64,000 bases of DNA from Flavobacteriales bacterium (GTDB lineage: Bacteria > Bacteroidota > Bacteroidia > Flavobacteriales_C > GCA-002722245): contig JAHEZL010000011.1 of the NCBI GenBank assembly GCA_023251095.1, positions 1 to 64,000 of the forward strand. The letters run 5' to 3'. Shown in pieces: positions 26,147 to 34,818 of the stretch; position 1 is the stretch's first letter, and each line of letters opens with the position of its first letter. The position numbers were made by a program, and so were the translations under genes. The notes beneath the pieces were generated by a model, which was not told where the DNA came from, ran no database searches, and saw only the letters and a list, made by a program, of their open reading frames with translations.

Positions 26147-27220
26147 ATGAATTTTAAAATAGCTGTAATTAAAGGTGACGGTATCGGACCGGAAATCATC
26201 GATCAATCCATAAAAGTCTTGAACGCCATAGCCAAAAGATTCAACCACAATTTTCAATATACAGAAGTATTGATGGGCGCTTGCGCAATTGATGCCACAG
26301 GTGTTCCTCTTCCCGACGAAACTTTGGAGGTTTGCAAAAATTCTGACGCCATTTTATTTGGCGCTATCGGTCATCCAAAATACGATAACGACCCTAACGC
26401 CAAAGTTCGTCCGGAACAAGGTTTATTAAAAATCAGAAAAGAACTGGGCTTATTCGCCAACATCCGTCCGGTGGAATATTTTCCGGCATTGGCACATTTA
26501 TCCCCTTTGAAATCAAGCGTGATTGAAGGATCTGATTTTGTTGTAATTCGCGAATTGACAGGCGGAATTTATTTCGGAGAAAAAGGGAAATCAGCAGATG
26601 GAAATACCGCTTTCGACAATTGTACTTATTCCAAACATGAAATAGTAAGAATCACTAAAGTTGCTTTTGATTTAGCAATGAAACGTCGTAAACACGTTAC
26701 TTTGGTTGATAAAGCTAACGTTTTGGAAACTTCAAGATTATGGAGAGAAGTGGTGAAAGAATTTGCTGCAGGATATCCTGAAGTGACTTTGGAAATGATG
26801 TTTGTAGACAACGCTGCAATGCAACTGATTCAAAATCCAAGAAGATTTGATGTGGTGTTAACCGAAAATATGTTTGGTGATATTTTAACCGATGAAGCTT
26901 CTGTAATTACAGGATCCATTGGATTATTGCCTTCAGCATCTACAGGAAATAAAGTTGGTTTATACGAACCAATTCACGGTTCATACCCACAAGCTGCAGG
27001 AAAAAACATTGCCAATCCGATAGGAACAATTTTATCGGCAGCACTAATGATTGAATCTGCTTTCAACTTAAACGAAGAAGCAAAAGCCATCAGAAAAGCC
27101 GTTGCTGAAGCGATTTCTGCAAATTGTTTGACGGAAGATTTGATTAAAACCAATGCGAAATCAACTACTGAAGTAGGTGATTTTATTACACAAAAAGTTT
27201 TGGAAGGAGTGTTGGCTTAA
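26147..27220 (+). CDS. leuB: 3-isopropylmalate dehydrogenase
   Basis: This NAD-dependent oxidative decarboxylase carries out the third step of leucine synthesis. It is 357 residues, the full length. Motifs include KGDGIGPEI, AIGHPKYDND, REQG-like RPEQGLLKIRKEL, FVVIRELTGGIYFGEKG, VDKANVLETSRLWREV, FVDNAAMQLIQNP and the NAD-site GSIGLLPSAS and EPIHGSYPQAAGKNIANP. It is separated from leuD by the antisense lipoprotein gene. A TATCTTAG element at 26118-26125 may be part of its own promoter. Confidence 0.97.
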   Translation: MNFKIAVIKGDGIGPEIIDQSIKVLNAIAKRFNHNFQYTEVLMGACAIDATGVPLPDETLEVCKNSDAILFGAIGHPKYDNDPNAKVRPEQGLLKIRKELGLFANIRPVEYFPALAHLSPLKSSVIEGSDFVVIRELTGGIYFGEKGKSADGNTAFDNCTYSKHEIVRITKVAFDLAMKRRKHVTLVDKANVLETSRLWREVVKEFAAGYPEVTLEMMFVDNAAMQLIQNPRRFDVVLTENMFGDILTDEASVITGSIGLLPSASTGNKVGLYEPIHGSYPQAAGKNIANPIGTILSAALMIESAFNLNEEAKAIRKAVAEAISANCLTEDLIKTNAKSTTEVGDFITQKVLEGVLA

Positions 27221-27238
27221 ACATCCATAGTTCGTCAC

Positions 27239-27374
27239 TGCCCTCTACGTCATTGCGAAATTTTTGTACTCAAAAATGAAGCAACCTCATTTCACAATGA
27301 GTTTGCTTTTTTAGTTACTACCCCTAATGAGTTTGCTTCATTTTTGAGTACAAAAATTTCGCAATGACGTATTT
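27239..27374 (+). repeat. Dispersed inverted-repeat element A, copy 1
   Basis: Perfect 38-bp arms lie at 27247-27284 and 27333-27370, starting ACGTCATTGCGAAATTTT. The ~48-bp centre contains TTTTTTAGTTACT. A second copy lies at 51721-51847 in the opposite orientation, with a similar centre and the shared flank TGCCCTCTACG. It contains no ORF and fills most of the gap between leuB and the aminopeptidase gene. The GTCATTGCGA...GAAGCAA layout resembles a repeat style common in many bacterial genomes. Confidence 0.9.
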
Positions 27375-27396
27375 AGTGTTGAAGTGAGAATAAGAT

Positions 27397-28431
27397 TTAC
27401 AACGTCGAATACCTCGACTTCAAATACGTCAGATATTCCTTAAAATTCGAATGGAACTTCGTTCTGAATTCCTCTTCAAATAAATTTTGCTCTTGGCGGT
27501 ACATCACATAAGTGAGAAAGAAGTTGTTGTTGGCTTCAAAACCGGGAGAAAAAACCTCTGAAAATCTGTCTTTATTGTAAAAGGAAATGGTATCAGCAGC
27601 CAAAGTAATTTTTTTGATCATCTCTGATTTCTCCAGTTTTTTCTGCTCTTCCGGAAGACTGATAAATCTTTCGCTTTGGTACAAAAGCTCCAATTCTTTC
27701 ATTCCTGAAAGAACATGATTTGAAAATTTTTCAATATCAGTGATGTTCCCCAAATAATCTTTCATCTCTTTGGATTGCTCGCCATATTTAAATTTCAAAA
27801 ACAAAACCGCGCCCTGATCCCCCACAAAAGTGGCCAGATTTTCATTGTACGTCACACTGTCTTTAATATACAACGTGCCGTGAGTAAGTTCATGAATGAT
27901 GAGTCGGGCGATGGATCCCGGCGGACTCTTCAGCATTCCCGACAAAACAGGATCCTTGAACCATCCCAAAGTAGAATACGCTTTTGCGGTACCCAACTCA
28001 ATATCATAACCTTCTTCTTTTAATTCGGCCAATTCTTTTTCGGCCTTCTCTTTTTTGAAATATCCCTTGTAAGTGAATTTTCCCAGAAAAGGAAAATGCC
28101 ATTCGTAAGGCTTAAATTCATAAGGCTTACAAGCCGTGATCACCCACATGATGGGCTCTCCTTTTTGATCGTAAACAGTAGTGTAATTTTCGCTTTTATA
28201 AATCCCTAAAGAATCAACAGCAAACTTTTTAATTTCCTGAATGAGGCGCAATTTCGCTTTTAAAGAATCAGGGAACGCAGTATCGGCAAGCACTTCCTCA
28301 ATTGGTTTGGCTTCCCGAACAATTTTAACTTGTCCGATTCCCTGATTGATTCCATACAAAATAACATTGCAGTTCCATGCGCAAAATGCGATGACGATCA
28401 ATAAAACGGTAAGGAGAATTTTTTTAAACAC
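27397..28431 (-). CDS. Predicted zinc aminopeptidase (PF10023-like)
   Basis: This is a 344-residue protein with an N-terminal membrane anchor or signal (FKKILLTVLLIVIAFCAWNC; the cysteine could be lipidated). The signature LGWFKDPVLSGML... ARLIIHELTHGTLYI (HExxH, ~180) and YNENLATFVGDQGAVLFL (a likely third zinc-ligand glutamate) matches the predicted-aminopeptidase family PF10023. No ATG is near the start; GTG at 28431 and TTG at 28437 are the candidates. GTG was chosen because a TATATTTG element ends just 3 nt before it and would overlap the TTG. Confidence 0.8.
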   Translation of the reverse strand: MFKKILLTVLLIVIAFCAWNCNVILYGINQGIGQVKIVREAKPIEEVLADTAFPDSLKAKLRLIQEIKKFAVDSLGIYKSENYTTVYDQKGEPIMWVITACKPYEFKPYEWHFPFLGKFTYKGYFKKEKAEKELAELKEEGYDIELGTAKAYSTLGWFKDPVLSGMLKSPPGSIARLIIHELTHGTLYIKDSVTYNENLATFVGDQGAVLFLKFKYGEQSKEMKDYLGNITDIEKFSNHVLSGMKELELLYQSERFISLPEEQKKLEKSEMIKKITLAADTISFYNKDRFSEVFSPGFEANNNFFLTYVMYRQEQNLFEEEFRTKFHSNFKEYLTYLKSRYSTL

Positions 28432-28434
28432 GAG

Positions 28435-28442
28435 CAAATATA
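28435..28442 (-). promoter_or_regulatory. Putative -7 element before the aminopeptidase gene
   Basis: On the minus strand this reads TATATTTG, then CTC and the proposed GTG start. It also argues against the upstream TTG start. Confidence 0.45.
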
Positions 28443-28448
28443 AAAATA

Positions 28449-28506
28449 AACCCCTGCTATTGTCAAAACCAGGAAGAAGAGGATCGGACAGTCAATAGCA
28501 GGGGTT
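28449..28506. repeat. Perfect 14-bp inverted repeat in a divergent gap
   Basis: AACCCCTGCTATTG (28449-28462) and CAATAGCAGGGGTT (28493-28506) are exact complements with a 30-nt loop. They lie between the divergent aminopeptidase and helicase genes. Read leftward, the second arm is followed by TTATTTTTATATTTG, which is terminator-like. The rest of the gap, 28507-28600, shows nothing definite. Confidence 0.75.
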
Positions 28507-28624
28507 AGCTGGATTTAAAAAGAACAGGTACGATTACTTATACATAAGACAAGCAAAAAATAAAGAGGTTGCCTGAATTTTAAATAAATCTTTTTTAAAG
28601 TTGAAAAATTCGTACTTTTCAAGG

Positions 28625-31600
28625 GTGGAAATACAAGAGAAAAAATTTCTGGTTTATAGATCATCTGCGGGTTCCGGCAAAACTTTTACCCTCGTTAAAG
28701 AATATTTATTGATTCTTTTAAAAGAAGAAAGTCCCTACTCTTTCCGCCACATTTTAGCCGTTACCTTCACCAACAAAGCTGCCAATGAAATGAAAGAAAG
28801 GGTGTTGAGCAGCTTAAATGCTTTTGCCAACAAGGAAGTGCTTTCCCCGGGTGAAAAAACAATGATGAGTATCCTTAAACATGAACTCTTTGTTGGCGAA
28901 GAATTCATCCGCGAAAAAGCAAAGGGAATCATCACTGCCATCCTCCACAATTACGGGGATTTTAATATCAGCACCATTGATAAATTTATGTTGCGCGTGG
29001 TACGTGCCTTTGCGCATGAACTGAAACTACCGGTAAACTTTGAAGTAGAGCTGGATGAAAAATCACTAGTTTCAAGAGCTGTAGACGGATTGATTGCCAA
29101 AGTAGGCGAAAATGAAGAACTCACGGCAGCACTTTTAAAATATTCCAAATTCCAGGCAGAGGAAGAAAAATCATGGAACATTGAAAAAGAACTGAAAGAA
29201 GTGGCGCCGCAACTTTTGAAAGAACAAGGTTACCGCCACATTCAAAAACTAAAAAATTTCGATCTCACCCACTTTGTTGAATTGAACAAAGAGTATTCGG
29301 AAAAAATAAAAGCTTATGAAAATAAGCTGAAAACACTGGCTATTAAAGGACTTCAACTGATCCATCAACAAGGATTAAGCGGCGAAGAATTTTACAAAGG
29401 GAAAAACGGAATTCACGGCGTATTGAAAAAAATAAGTGTTGTCAATTTTGAAAAACTAAAAGACAATGCCTCTTTCACTGCAGTTGAAGAAGACAAATGG
29501 TATGCTGCCAAAACAAGTAAAGACGACGCACAAAAAATTGACGCGATAAAAGACGATCTCAAAAAAATAGTTGCCGAAATAGTTCAAGTCATTAGTGAAG
29601 AACAAAAAGACTATGAACTAAATCTTCTTATCAGTCAGAATTTATACGCCGTAGCTTTACTCAACGAAATTGAAAAAATCATTGACGAATTGCGATCGGA
29701 AAACAACTCGGTACACATTTCAGAGTTCAACAAAAGAATTTTAGACATAGTCCTCACCCAGCCCATTCCCTTTGTTTACGAGCGAATTGGTGAAAAATAC
29801 AAACATTATTTAATCGACGAGTTTCAGGATACTTCGGTGTTGCAATGGCAAAATTTATTGCCGCTCATTGATAATTCATTGGCCTCAGGCAATAAAAATT
29901 TAGTGGTTGGAGATGCCAAACAAGCCATTTACCGCTGGCGGGGCGGTGATGTGGAACAATTCGCAAGCATAGGCTCCGCTGCTGATTCCAGCAATCTTAA
30001 TGTTCAGGAAAGACTGGATGCCATCAACAGAAATTTTGAAGAAAAGATATTGAGTCAGAATTTTCGTTCTACTAAAAATGTGATCGCTTTCAATAATTTA
30101 TTTTTTGAAAAAATACTGAACATCCTTCCTCAAAAGCTAAAAGAATTTTACAAAGATTATTTCCAGGAAGATGATTTCGCGCAGGATGGCGGCTTTGTTC
30201 GCTTAACAAAGCTGGAAGAAAAAAATGAAGAATACGTCGACAAAACACTTCAGGAAATTAAAACTCTTATTGAAAATGCTTTGAGCAGAGGCTATGCTTA
30301 TTCCGACATCGCCGTGCTCAGCAGAAGAAATGAAAACGGAAATATTGTTGCCGATTTTCTCACTGAAAACAACATTCCTGTGGTTTCATCGGAAAGCTTG
30401 CTTTTGCATAAAAACAAACTGGTACAAGTGATTATCGCGTTGCTGGAGCTTTCCTTCAATCCGCAAAATAAACCCGCACTGATCAAAGCCATCAGCATTC
30501 TCCACAGTATTGGATTTATCAAAGGAGAGCTGCACATAGAATTTGAAAAACAAAGTCAGTCGCCAGAAGTTTTTTATACCCTCCTGAAAGAAAACGGCAT
30601 CGATTTAAAACACTTTCAACACCTCTCCCTGCCTGAAATTGTTCAGCATTGGGCCAACAAACTACAACTGAATAACAACGATCCTTACCTCGTACAATTG
30701 TTTGATTGCATCAGTCAGTACGCCATTCAGAATGGTCCGGATACCGGAAGATTTTTAGAGTGGTGGCAGGAAAACAACGAAAAACTGTCGGTTCAAATGA
30801 GCGATGAAGAGAACGCCGTGAAGATAAGCTCCATCCACAAATCAAAAGGATTGGAATACCCCATTGTGATTTTACCTTTTACCGACACCAAGATATTCCG
30901 AACCGATAACATCTGGCTCGATCAGGAAAACGAAGCCCTGCCATCGGCCTATGTTAAAGCAAAAAAATCTTTGGAAGAAACCGATTTTGCAGGCACTTTC
31001 AGCGATGAGCAAAACAAAATGCTTTTGGATCAGATCAATGTGCTGTATGTAGCGATGACGCGTTGTAAAAACGAAATGTACATTTTCACAAAACCGGGAA
31101 AAGTAAGCGACCATCCTCAAAACACAGCCGATTTGCTGGAGTTGTGCTTCAGTGAAAATCCGTCCTTGATTTTTGAGATGGGCAAGCGAACGACTCATGC
31201 CAAAGAAAAAGCCCCGCATCCCGAAAAAATCACGCCCTCACCTTATGTTTCCATCAACTGGAGAGAGCATATTAAAATAAGTCGGCAGGCCCCTACCCTA
31301 TGGGATTCTGTGAGTCCGAAAGAATACGGAAATATCATCCACTCCATTTTAGCCAAAATAAATTATGCGCATGAAGTGGACGCTGTGCTAACGGAAGCCT
31401 TGTCGGAAGGGCTGATTGATCAAAGTAAAGGCACCGAACTAAAACTCAGGATTCAGGCCCTCATTAGCAAAACAGAAATTCAGCCTTTGTTTAAGGAAGA
31501 CGCCCTCATCAAAAAGGAGCAGGAAATCATAAGTGATCAGGGCGAAATCATCCGTCCCGACAGGGTTGTGGAGTTGGAAAAAGAAATTTTTATTCTCGAT

Positions 31601-31738
31601 TTCAAAACCGGGGAAGCCAATGAAAATCACAAAAAACAAATCAAAAAATACGCCTTTCATTTATCCAAAATCAGTCGCAAACCCATCAAAAGCTATTTGC
31701 TGTATCTGGAAAACAATGAAATTATTGAAGTCGACTGA
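28625..31738 (+). CDS. AddA/RecB-like UvrD-family helicase-nuclease
   Basis: This is a large (~1037 residues) superfamily 1 helicase with a C-terminal nuclease. SSAGSGKTFTLVKEYL is Walker A; AVTFTNKAANEMKER is motif Ia; YLIDEFQDTSVLQW is Walker B; VVGDAKQAIYRWRGGD is motif III; ISSIHKSKGLEYPIVILPF is motif V; LYVAMTRCKNEMYIF is motif VI. Near the end, RPDRVVELEKEIFILDFKTG fits a PD-(D/E)XK RecB-type nuclease. Double-strand-break end processing is the likely role. The frame opens at TTG 28601, but GTG at 28625 better fits family N-termini, and TACTTTTC ends 4 nt before it. No AddB-like gene is adjacent. Confidence 0.88.
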   Translation: MEIQEKKFLVYRSSAGSGKTFTLVKEYLLILLKEESPYSFRHILAVTFTNKAANEMKERVLSSLNAFANKEVLSPGEKTMMSILKHELFVGEEFIREKAKGIITAILHNYGDFNISTIDKFMLRVVRAFAHELKLPVNFEVELDEKSLVSRAVDGLIAKVGENEELTAALLKYSKFQAEEEKSWNIEKELKEVAPQLLKEQGYRHIQKLKNFDLTHFVELNKEYSEKIKAYENKLKTLAIKGLQLIHQQGLSGEEFYKGKNGIHGVLKKISVVNFEKLKDNASFTAVEEDKWYAAKTSKDDAQKIDAIKDDLKKIVAEIVQVISEEQKDYELNLLISQNLYAVALLNEIEKIIDELRSENNSVHISEFNKRILDIVLTQPIPFVYERIGEKYKHYLIDEFQDTSVLQWQNLLPLIDNSLASGNKNLVVGDAKQAIYRWRGGDVEQFASIGSAADSSNLNVQERLDAINRNFEEKILSQNFRSTKNVIAFNNLFFEKILNILPQKLKEFYKDYFQEDDFAQDGGFVRLTKLEEKNEEYVDKTLQEIKTLIENALSRGYAYSDIAVLSRRNENGNIVADFLTENNIPVVSSESLLLHKNKLVQVIIALLELSFNPQNKPALIKAISILHSIGFIKGELHIEFEKQSQSPEVFYTLLKENGIDLKHFQHLSLPEIVQHWANKLQLNNNDPYLVQLFDCISQYAIQNGPDTGRFLEWWQENNEKLSVQMSDEENAVKISSIHKSKGLEYPIVILPFTDTKIFRTDNIWLDQENEALPSAYVKAKKSLEETDFAGTFSDEQNKMLLDQINVLYVAMTRCKNEMYIFTKPGKVSDHPQNTADLLELCFSENPSLIFEMGKRTTHAKEKAPHPEKITPSPYVSINWREHIKISRQAPTLWDSVSPKEYGNIIHSILAKINYAHEVDAVLTEALSEGLIDQSKGTELKLRIQALISKTEIQPLFKEDALIKKEQEIISDQGEIIRPDRVVELEKEIFILDFKTGEANENHKKQIKKYAFHLSKISRKPIKSYLLYLENNEIIEVD

Positions 31739-31781
31739 GGCAACCATTGCATTTCAATAGCGTCTATCGCGCATAAAGTAA

Positions 31782-31789
31782 TATATTTG
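31782..31789 (+). promoter_or_regulatory. Putative -7 element before the first paralogous lipoprotein gene
   Basis: TATATTTG fully matches TAnnTTTG and is followed by TACC and the ATG at 31794. This is another candidate leaderless start. Confidence 0.45.
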
Positions 31790-31793
31790 TACC

Positions 31794-32597
31794 ATGTATC
31801 TTAAAAAGCCGATAGCCTCTTTCACCCTGATTCTTTTCATAGGATTGGCTATTAGTTCCTGCTTCAAACCCAGAACTGACGCGAATGACACAGACACTTC
31901 CCTCTCTCAGAATTACAGTTACGTTGAACAAAACAACAACGAAATCAACAATATTGTTATTGAAGTAATTGAAAAAGACACCATCACCTCTTTAAAAACC
32001 GATGATGTAAGCGATCTTTTATCTTCTTGTGTGCATTTCACAAAAACAAGTTCCCAAGACAGCATCACTGTTATTATTGATTTCGGAACAAGCAATTGCC
32101 TTTGCAACGACCAGAAATACAGAAGAGGAAAAATCGTTATACATGCGCTTGCCAACAAAACATGGGCAAAAGCAGAAACAGTTAATTTTTACGTAAACGA
32201 CAACTTGATTGAAGGAACAAGAATAATTGCCAGAAGTTCCATCCTGGAAGTAAGTGTTAAAGGTTCTACCAAAATCACTCTTGGCGACAGCGCTACCATT
32301 TCCGAAGATTTTAACAGAAGCATCACTCTTACCGAAGGTTACATGACTCCTAGTGTAAGCGACGACGTTTTTACCATTACAGGTTCCACTACCGGAGTTT
32401 CCAAAAAAGGTGCTTACACTACTGAAATTGTTTCTCCTTTAAAAAGAAAAAGAACCTGCGCCAATATCGTAAGCGGAGTATTGAAAATTAAGATTGAAAA
32501 CAAACTCGATCGTTTGATCGATTTCGGAAGCGGTGATTGCGATAATCTCGTGACTTTATCTATTGGAAAATATTCCAAGATAATTGCGCTGCAATAA
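31794..32597 (+). CDS. Lipoprotein of unknown function, paralogue 1
   Basis: This is a 267-residue predicted lipoprotein (lipobox AISSCF, ~23). It is related over its length to the next gene. Shared features are an acidic N-terminal part with SLKTDDVSDLL, then ITVIIDFGTSNCLCNDQKYRRGKIVI, DDVFTITGSTTG, PLKRKRTCANIVSGVLKI and the C-terminal IDFGSGDCDNL with IGK. The recurring DFGxGxC segments look like strand-turn units in a beta-rich fold. No known domain is recognised. The gene is probably a product of tandem duplication. Confidence 0.7.
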   Translation: MYLKKPIASFTLILFIGLAISSCFKPRTDANDTDTSLSQNYSYVEQNNNEINNIVIEVIEKDTITSLKTDDVSDLLSSCVHFTKTSSQDSITVIIDFGTSNCLCNDQKYRRGKIVIHALANKTWAKAETVNFYVNDNLIEGTRIIARSSILEVSVKGSTKITLGDSATISEDFNRSITLTEGYMTPSVSDDVFTITGSTTGVSKKGAYTTEIVSPLKRKRTCANIVSGVLKIKIENKLDRLIDFGSGDCDNLVTLSIGKYSKIIALQ

Positions 32598-32688
32598 AAA
32601 CAAAATCATCCTATTATTTTTTTATTTCATCGGCAACCATTTAAAATTGGTCGTGTCTTATTAAAAAAAACTAATCATTTAAAGAATT

Positions 32689-33519
32689 ATGAAAAATCAA
32701 AAACTTATCAAAGGCGGGGTAATCCTATTAACCTCTTTCGGATTGTTACTTACTTCTTGCGCAAAAGAAGACGACAGCACAACAGCTGCTGAATCACATG
32801 CTGTTTCAGAACAAAGCAATGATGACATTGATGCTATTTCCGACGAAGCAGAATCATCAAACAAACTTTCTTCTTTCAAAACAGATGACGCAAGTGGAGT
32901 TTTAACAGATTCTGTTGTCATCACTAAAACAATGAAAGGTGACACAGGCACTGCAATTGTTGATTTTGGTACAGGAGGCATCACTTGTAAAGATGGTAAA
33001 GTAAGAAAAGGGAAAATTAAATTAGTTCGAATTGGCAATCCATTAAACCAAGGTTCAGTAAGAACAATTACAACTGATGGGTATTCTGTTGATGGGAATT
33101 CTATTGAAGCAACAAGAACAGTAACTTTCAATGGCTTACAAGCAACTAACGGTCACCCAAGTTGGAACATTTCAGCAAGCTATACCATTACTTTTGCTGA
33201 TGGATCAACTGCCTCAGGTACTACTACAAGATTAAGAGAATGGTCGGAAGGATCATCAACTTTAGACAACAGAACAGATGATGTATTTATTGTGTCAGGA
33301 ACTGCTTCCGGAACAAAAGCATCTGGTACTTCTTATGAAGTTGAAATTACTACTCCATTAAAAATAAAAGTTGCTTGCCACCAAATTGTAAGTGGTGTTA
33401 TTAAAATTACTCCTTCAGGAAAAGCAGCAAGAACAATCGACTTCGGAACAGGAGATTGTGATGGTACAGCAACAGCAACCATTGGAAAAGTGACTAAAAC
33501 AATTACTATTAAAAAATAA
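32689..33519 (+). CDS. Lipoprotein of unknown function, paralogue 2
   Basis: This is a 276-residue predicted lipoprotein (lipobox LLTSCAKED). Compared with paralogue 1 it keeps SFKTDDASGVL, TAIVDFGTGGITCKDGKVRKGKI, TDDVFIVSGTASGTK, PLKIKVACHQIVSGVIKI and IDFGTGDCDGTATATIGK. It is richer in Thr/Gly, and an extra segment (NGLQATNGHPSWNISASYTITFADGST) enlarges its middle. The 91-bp gap lacks a terminator, so the pair may be one transcript. Function is unknown. Confidence 0.7.
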   Translation: MKNQKLIKGGVILLTSFGLLLTSCAKEDDSTTAAESHAVSEQSNDDIDAISDEAESSNKLSSFKTDDASGVLTDSVVITKTMKGDTGTAIVDFGTGGITCKDGKVRKGKIKLVRIGNPLNQGSVRTITTDGYSVDGNSIEATRTVTFNGLQATNGHPSWNISASYTITFADGSTASGTTTRLREWSEGSSTLDNRTDDVFIVSGTASGTKASGTSYEVEITTPLKIKVACHQIVSGVIKITPSGKAARTIDFGTGDCDGTATATIGKVTKTITIKK

Positions 33520-33549
33520 TCATTCTCCGCACAGCACACGGATAATATT

Positions 33550-33580
33550 TGAAAAACCCCGAGAAATCGGGGTTTTTCTT
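33550..33580. terminator. Intrinsic terminator after the lipoprotein pair
   Basis: GAAAAACCCCGA pairs with TCGGGGTTTTTC across a GAAA loop and is followed by TTTTG. The 120 bp from here to trxB show no firm promoter. Confidence 0.9.
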
Positions 33581-33702
33581 TTGTATTAAAGGGACCGATA
33601 AAAAATCTCTATTCACAAATTGAGATTAACTTTTCCACATTCTGCTCACACTCGCTTTTTTGTTTTTAAATTCGTTGCTATTCAAATTAGATAAATAGCA
33701 TC

Positions 33703-34638
33703 ATGATAAAAGAACACCACGAATGCCTTATTATTGGCGCAGGACCGGCAGGATATACAGCAGCAATTTATGCAGCACGCGCAGATTTAAAACCTGTAAT
33801 GTATGTAGGCATGCAGCCTGGCGGACAGTTGATGGACACCACAGAAGTTGATAATTTCCCGGGCTATCCGAAAGGCGTTGAAGGTCCGCAAATGATGGAA
33901 GATTTCCGCGGACAAGCAGAAAGATTCGGAACCGATGTGAGAACAGGTGTAGCCACTCAGGTGTTTTTTAACGAAACTCCAAAAAGAATACTCATTGAAG
34001 ACAAAGCTGAAATCACAGCCGATACCGTAATTATTTGCACCGGAGCCACTGCAAAATGGCTGGGTTTAGAATCAGAAGAAAGATTGAAAAGCGGCGGAGT
34101 TTCTGCCTGCGCGGTATGCGACGGATTTTTTTACCGCAACCAGGTAGTAGCCATTGTTGGTGCAGGAGATACCGCTTGTGAAGAAGCATCTTACCTTGCT
34201 AAAATTTGCAAGAAAGTAATTATGCTGGTAAGAAAAGAAGAATTCCGTGCTTCAAAAGCAATGCAGCACCGCGTAAAAAATACGCCGAATATTGAAATAC
34301 ATTTCAGCACAGAAACAGTGGAAGTTTTAGGACAACAAACTGTGGAAGGCGTGAAAGTAAAAAACAATGTAACGGGCGAAGAAAAAACCATTGAAGTAAC
34401 AGGATTCTTTGTGGCTATCGGTCACAAACCAAACACTGATATTTTCAAGGGGCAGCTGGAAATGGATGAAAATGGTTATTTAATTACCAAACCGGATAGC
34501 ACCCACACCAACATTGAAGGCGTATTTGCTGCGGGCGATGTACAGGATCACAAATACCGTCAGGCGGTTACTGCTGCGGGAACGGGCTGTATGGCTGCGT
34601 TGGATGCAGAGAGATGGTTAGCGGCTAAAGCGGATTAA
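33703..34638 (+). CDS. trxB: Thioredoxin-disulfide reductase
   Basis: This FAD/NADPH flavoenzyme reduces thioredoxin. At 311 residues it has normal length. IIGAGPAGYTAAIYAAR (~10-26) is the FAD motif, the redox-active CAVC lies at ~136-139, VAIVGAGDTACEEA is the NADPH motif, and GVFAAGDVQDHKYRQAVTAAGTGCMAA is the C-terminal FAD-binding segment. It is a single-gene unit followed by dispersed repeat B. Confidence 0.96.
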   Translation: MIKEHHECLIIGAGPAGYTAAIYAARADLKPVMYVGMQPGGQLMDTTEVDNFPGYPKGVEGPQMMEDFRGQAERFGTDVRTGVATQVFFNETPKRILIEDKAEITADTVIICTGATAKWLGLESEERLKSGGVSACAVCDGFFYRNQVVAIVGAGDTACEEASYLAKICKKVIMLVRKEEFRASKAMQHRVKNTPNIEIHFSTETVEVLGQQTVEGVKVKNNVTGEEKTIEVTGFFVAIGHKPNTDIFKGQLEMDENGYLITKPDSTHTNIEGVFAAGDVQDHKYRQAVTAAGTGCMAALDAERWLAAKAD

Positions 34639-34650
34639 TTTATTACAGAA

Positions 34651-34815
34651 AATCCCTCTTGCCATCACACAGAATTCCCTCGCACTCTCCCTTTTTTCAA
34701 AGGGAGAAGTGCAGTACTCATCCATTTTCACAAATTACTTCAGGAAATGCCGGCTAACTAACTTCCTCCTTTGAAAAAGGAGGAGTGCGTTGATTGCGCG
34801 AGGGGAAGGAGGATT
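34651..34815 (+). repeat. Dispersed repeat B, copy 1
   Basis: This is a ~165-bp element between trxB and the TonB receptor gene. It has two hairpin modules, CTCCCTTTTTTCAAAGGGAG and CTCCTTTGAAAAAGGAG. A copy in inverted orientation at 47411-47577 matches over nearly its whole length. It holds no ORF. It ends 3 bp from the receptor stop codon. Confidence 0.92.
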
Positions 34816-34818
34816 TTC

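Noticed and set aside
27239-27374. Insertion sequence or CRISPR repeat
   Set aside because: There is no ORF, no transposase and only one unit here; two distant inverted copies are not a CRISPR array.
28449-28506. SRP (4.5S) RNA gene, suggested by a CAGGAAGAAG-like loop between long complementary arms
   Set aside because: The conserved GGAAGGAAGCAG-type apical motif and symmetric loop are absent and the hairpin is only 58 nt.
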